A DNA stretch of 7,828 nucleotides from an uncultured Lachnospiraceae bacterium (GTDB taxonomy: Bacteria > Bacillota > Clostridia > Lachnospirales > Lachnospiraceae), in NCBI GenBank assembly GCA_900557385.1, contig USSP01000083.1:1-7828 (forward strand), written 5' to 3'. The notes under the pieces were generated by a model. The model did no database searches. It saw only the letters and a program-made list of their open reading frames with translations, and was not told the origin of the DNA. Position 1 is the stretch's first letter; every line of letters begins with the position of its first letter. Both the position numbers and the translations under genes were made by a program. Positions 6,861-7,828 of this stretch are shown one piece after another.

Positions 6861-7742
6861 TTGCATAAATTTCTGCGTGCGGTTGGATTCAGCAAGCTGT
6901 CTGACCGGAGAGAATTACAAAAGCTTGTAACAGACTGTATCATGAATGCGACCACACGTGCCTACACTTCCAACACAGATGAGACATTGAGCGCGGAATT
7001 TTGCAAAGATTTTGCTCCCGGAATAGGAATTGCTGTCTGCGGAGAGTTTGATAAAGACGATCACTTTACCTACGACTACTATTTTCCTTATGTCAGAGGA
7101 CAGCAGATCAGCTCCCAGGAAGACATCTCAGTGGAGCGTCATGCCTCCGAGGATTCCTATGCAGGGATCTGCGATGAGTGTAAAGTCGGTGTTTCCCTGA
7201 TTTTTTACCTACAGAATAAAATTCCCTATGTGAAGGCGCAGATTCAGAACCGGCTCCCCATCCGCGGAACCACGGTCAATCTGTCGGCATTATCTGTCAG
7301 TGGTACCATCGTGCTGCCCATAGATAAGAGTGAGCAGGACAAAGCCAGAGTACGGAAGGTTTCCCAGAACCGCCGAACCCTGATTGACGCTGCCCGCCGG
7401 GGCAATGAGGATGCCATCGAATCCCTCACCCTGGAAGATATGGATATGTACACCATTATCTCCAAGCGGATTCAGAATGAAGATGTATTCAGTCTGGTGG
7501 ACACCTATTTCATGCCCTATGGTGTGGAGTGCGACCAGTATTCGGTTATGGGTGAGATCACCGATTGCCGTACCCTCACCAATGAACTCACCGGAGAGCA
7601 GATGTACCTGCTCACCTTAAACTGTAATGAATTGACATTTGATGTTTGTATCAATATAATAGATTTGTTTGGGGAACCGAAGGTCGGACGCCGCTTCAAA
7701 GGTTCTGTCTGGCTGCAGGGATACATCAATTTCCCGGAATGA
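6861..7742 (+). CDS. DUF3881 family protein
   Basis: Uncharacterised cytoplasmic protein of 293 residues, started from TTG on the strength of the Shine-Dalgarno. The resulting N-terminus MHKFLRAVGFSKL is the usual beginning of DUF3881 proteins, known mostly from Lachnospiraceae. Visible conserved blocks are DYYFPYVRG (72-80), SSQEDISVERHA (84-95), KVGVSLIFYLQN (108-119), LPIRGTT (132-138), the central DAARRGNEDAIESLTLEDMD (176-195), DVFSLVDTYFMPYGVECDQY (208-227), and the C-terminal VGRRFKGSVWLQG (275-287). There is no signal peptide, membrane helix or recognisable catalytic motif. The acidic middle block looks like a hinge between two domains. It lies 35 bp after serS with no terminator and 10 bp before a tRNA-Arg, which could hint at a link with translation. 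I do not assign a function. Confidence 0.82.
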   Translation: MHKFLRAVGFSKLSDRRELQKLVTDCIMNATTRAYTSNTDETLSAEFCKDFAPGIGIAVCGEFDKDDHFTYDYYFPYVRGQQISSQEDISVERHASEDSYAGICDECKVGVSLIFYLQNKIPYVKAQIQNRLPIRGTTVNLSALSVSGTIVLPIDKSEQDKARVRKVSQNRRTLIDAARRGNEDAIESLTLEDMDMYTIISKRIQNEDVFSLVDTYFMPYGVECDQYSVMGEITDCRTLTNELTGEQMYLLTLNCNELTFDVCINIIDLFGEPKVGRRFKGSVWLQGYINFPE

Positions 7743-7783
7743 CCCCGATATTGTTCTCATAGTTAAATGGATATAACGGGGTC
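7741..7783 (+). repeat. Inverted repeat linking the DUF3881 stop codon to the tRNA anticodon stem
   Basis: GACCCCG (7741-7747) and CGGGGTC (7777-7783) are perfect 7-bp inverted copies with a 29-base loop. The left arm begins inside the TGA stop codon. The right arm contains the last D-stem base, position 26 and the whole 5' strand of the anticodon stem of the tRNA. No T-run follows, so it is not an intrinsic terminator. Confidence 0.6.
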
Positions 7784-7824
7784 CTCCTAAGACTCTATTG
7801 TAGGTTCGATTCCTATAGGAGACG
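7753..7824 (+). tRNA. tRNA-Arg (anticodon CCT), acceptor stem poorly paired
   Basis: The gene folds as a cloverleaf. Acceptor 5' strand GTTCTCA (7753-7759), TA at 8-9, D-stem GTTA/TAAC (7762-7765 and 7774-7777) with loop AATGGATA. Anticodon stem GGGTC/GACTC (7779-7783 and 7791-7795) with loop CTCCTAA, anticodon CCT at 7786-7788 reading AGG. Short variable loop TATT, T-stem GTAGG/CCTAT with loop TTCGATT. A20 in the D-loop and C35 are arginine identity elements, and A15-U48 can form the Levitt pair. The 3' acceptor strand AGGAGAC (7817-7823) gives only three Watson-Crick and two G-U pairs with two mismatches (C4-A69, A7-A66). G73 is followed by CTCA instead of CCA, so CCA must be added after transcription. 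The gene lies 10 bases after the DUF3881 stop and close to the window edge. The tRNA identity is well supported; its being functional is less sure. Confidence 0.8.
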
Positions 7825-7828
7825 CTCA

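Noticed and set aside
6839..6868. Nine-codon mini-ORF (MKEGGEIFA) overlapping the DUF3881 start, as a possible leader peptide
   Set aside because: It has no Shine-Dalgarno of its own and its codons simply span the strong Shine-Dalgarno of DUF3881.
7741..7783. Intrinsic terminator ending the operon after DUF3881
   Set aside because: The inverted repeat has a 29-base loop, no T-run follows, and its right arm is part of a tRNA.

Overview
The window looks like chromosome from a low-to-mid GC anaerobic Firmicute, most likely a Lachnospiraceae-type Clostridia. The main reasons are the gene order Soj/ParA - Spo0J/ParB - DUF4446 - HD-GYP - seryl-tRNA synthetase - DUF3881, the last family being known to me mainly from Lachnospiraceae, together with strong AGGAGG-type ribosome binding sites and the use of GTG and TTG starts. 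ParAB of this kind usually lies near the replication origin, so an oriC-proximal position is likely but not proven here.

Left part (1-1992): the C-terminal half of a DHA2-type (EmrB/QacA-like) MFS transporter runs off the left edge on the + strand. It converges, with a single base between the two stop codons, on a minus-strand FAD-dependent dehydrogenase (COG2509-like) that carries a four-cysteine cluster near its FAD motif. No terminator hairpin separates the two.

Middle (1993-2199): a divergent intergenic region with a promoter for each flanking gene. Both share the extended -10 TGCTATAAT. A 13-bp palindrome overlaps the -35 of the leftward promoter, and an inverted repeat sits just upstream of the rightward one.

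Right part (2200-7828): six + strand genes with gaps of only 17-35 bp and no visible terminator, so probably one operon. In order they encode ParA and ParB (chromosome segregation), a small membrane-anchored DUF4446 protein, an HD-GYP domain protein (candidate cyclic-di-GMP phosphodiesterase with an altered motif), seryl-tRNA synthetase, and a DUF3881 protein. A tRNA-Arg(CCT) begins 10 bases after the last stop codon. The operon therefore links chromosome segregation, possible nucleotide signalling and tRNA charging.

Most of the window is ordinary core genome. The points most worth checking are the tRNA-Arg, which has a sound core but a poorly paired acceptor stem, no CCA and a leader able to pair with its anticodon arm; the archaeal/eukaryote-like motif 3 of the SerRS; the altered HD-GYP motif; and the cysteine cluster in the FAD enzyme. 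I found no clearly new multi-gene system, mobile element or CRISPR array.
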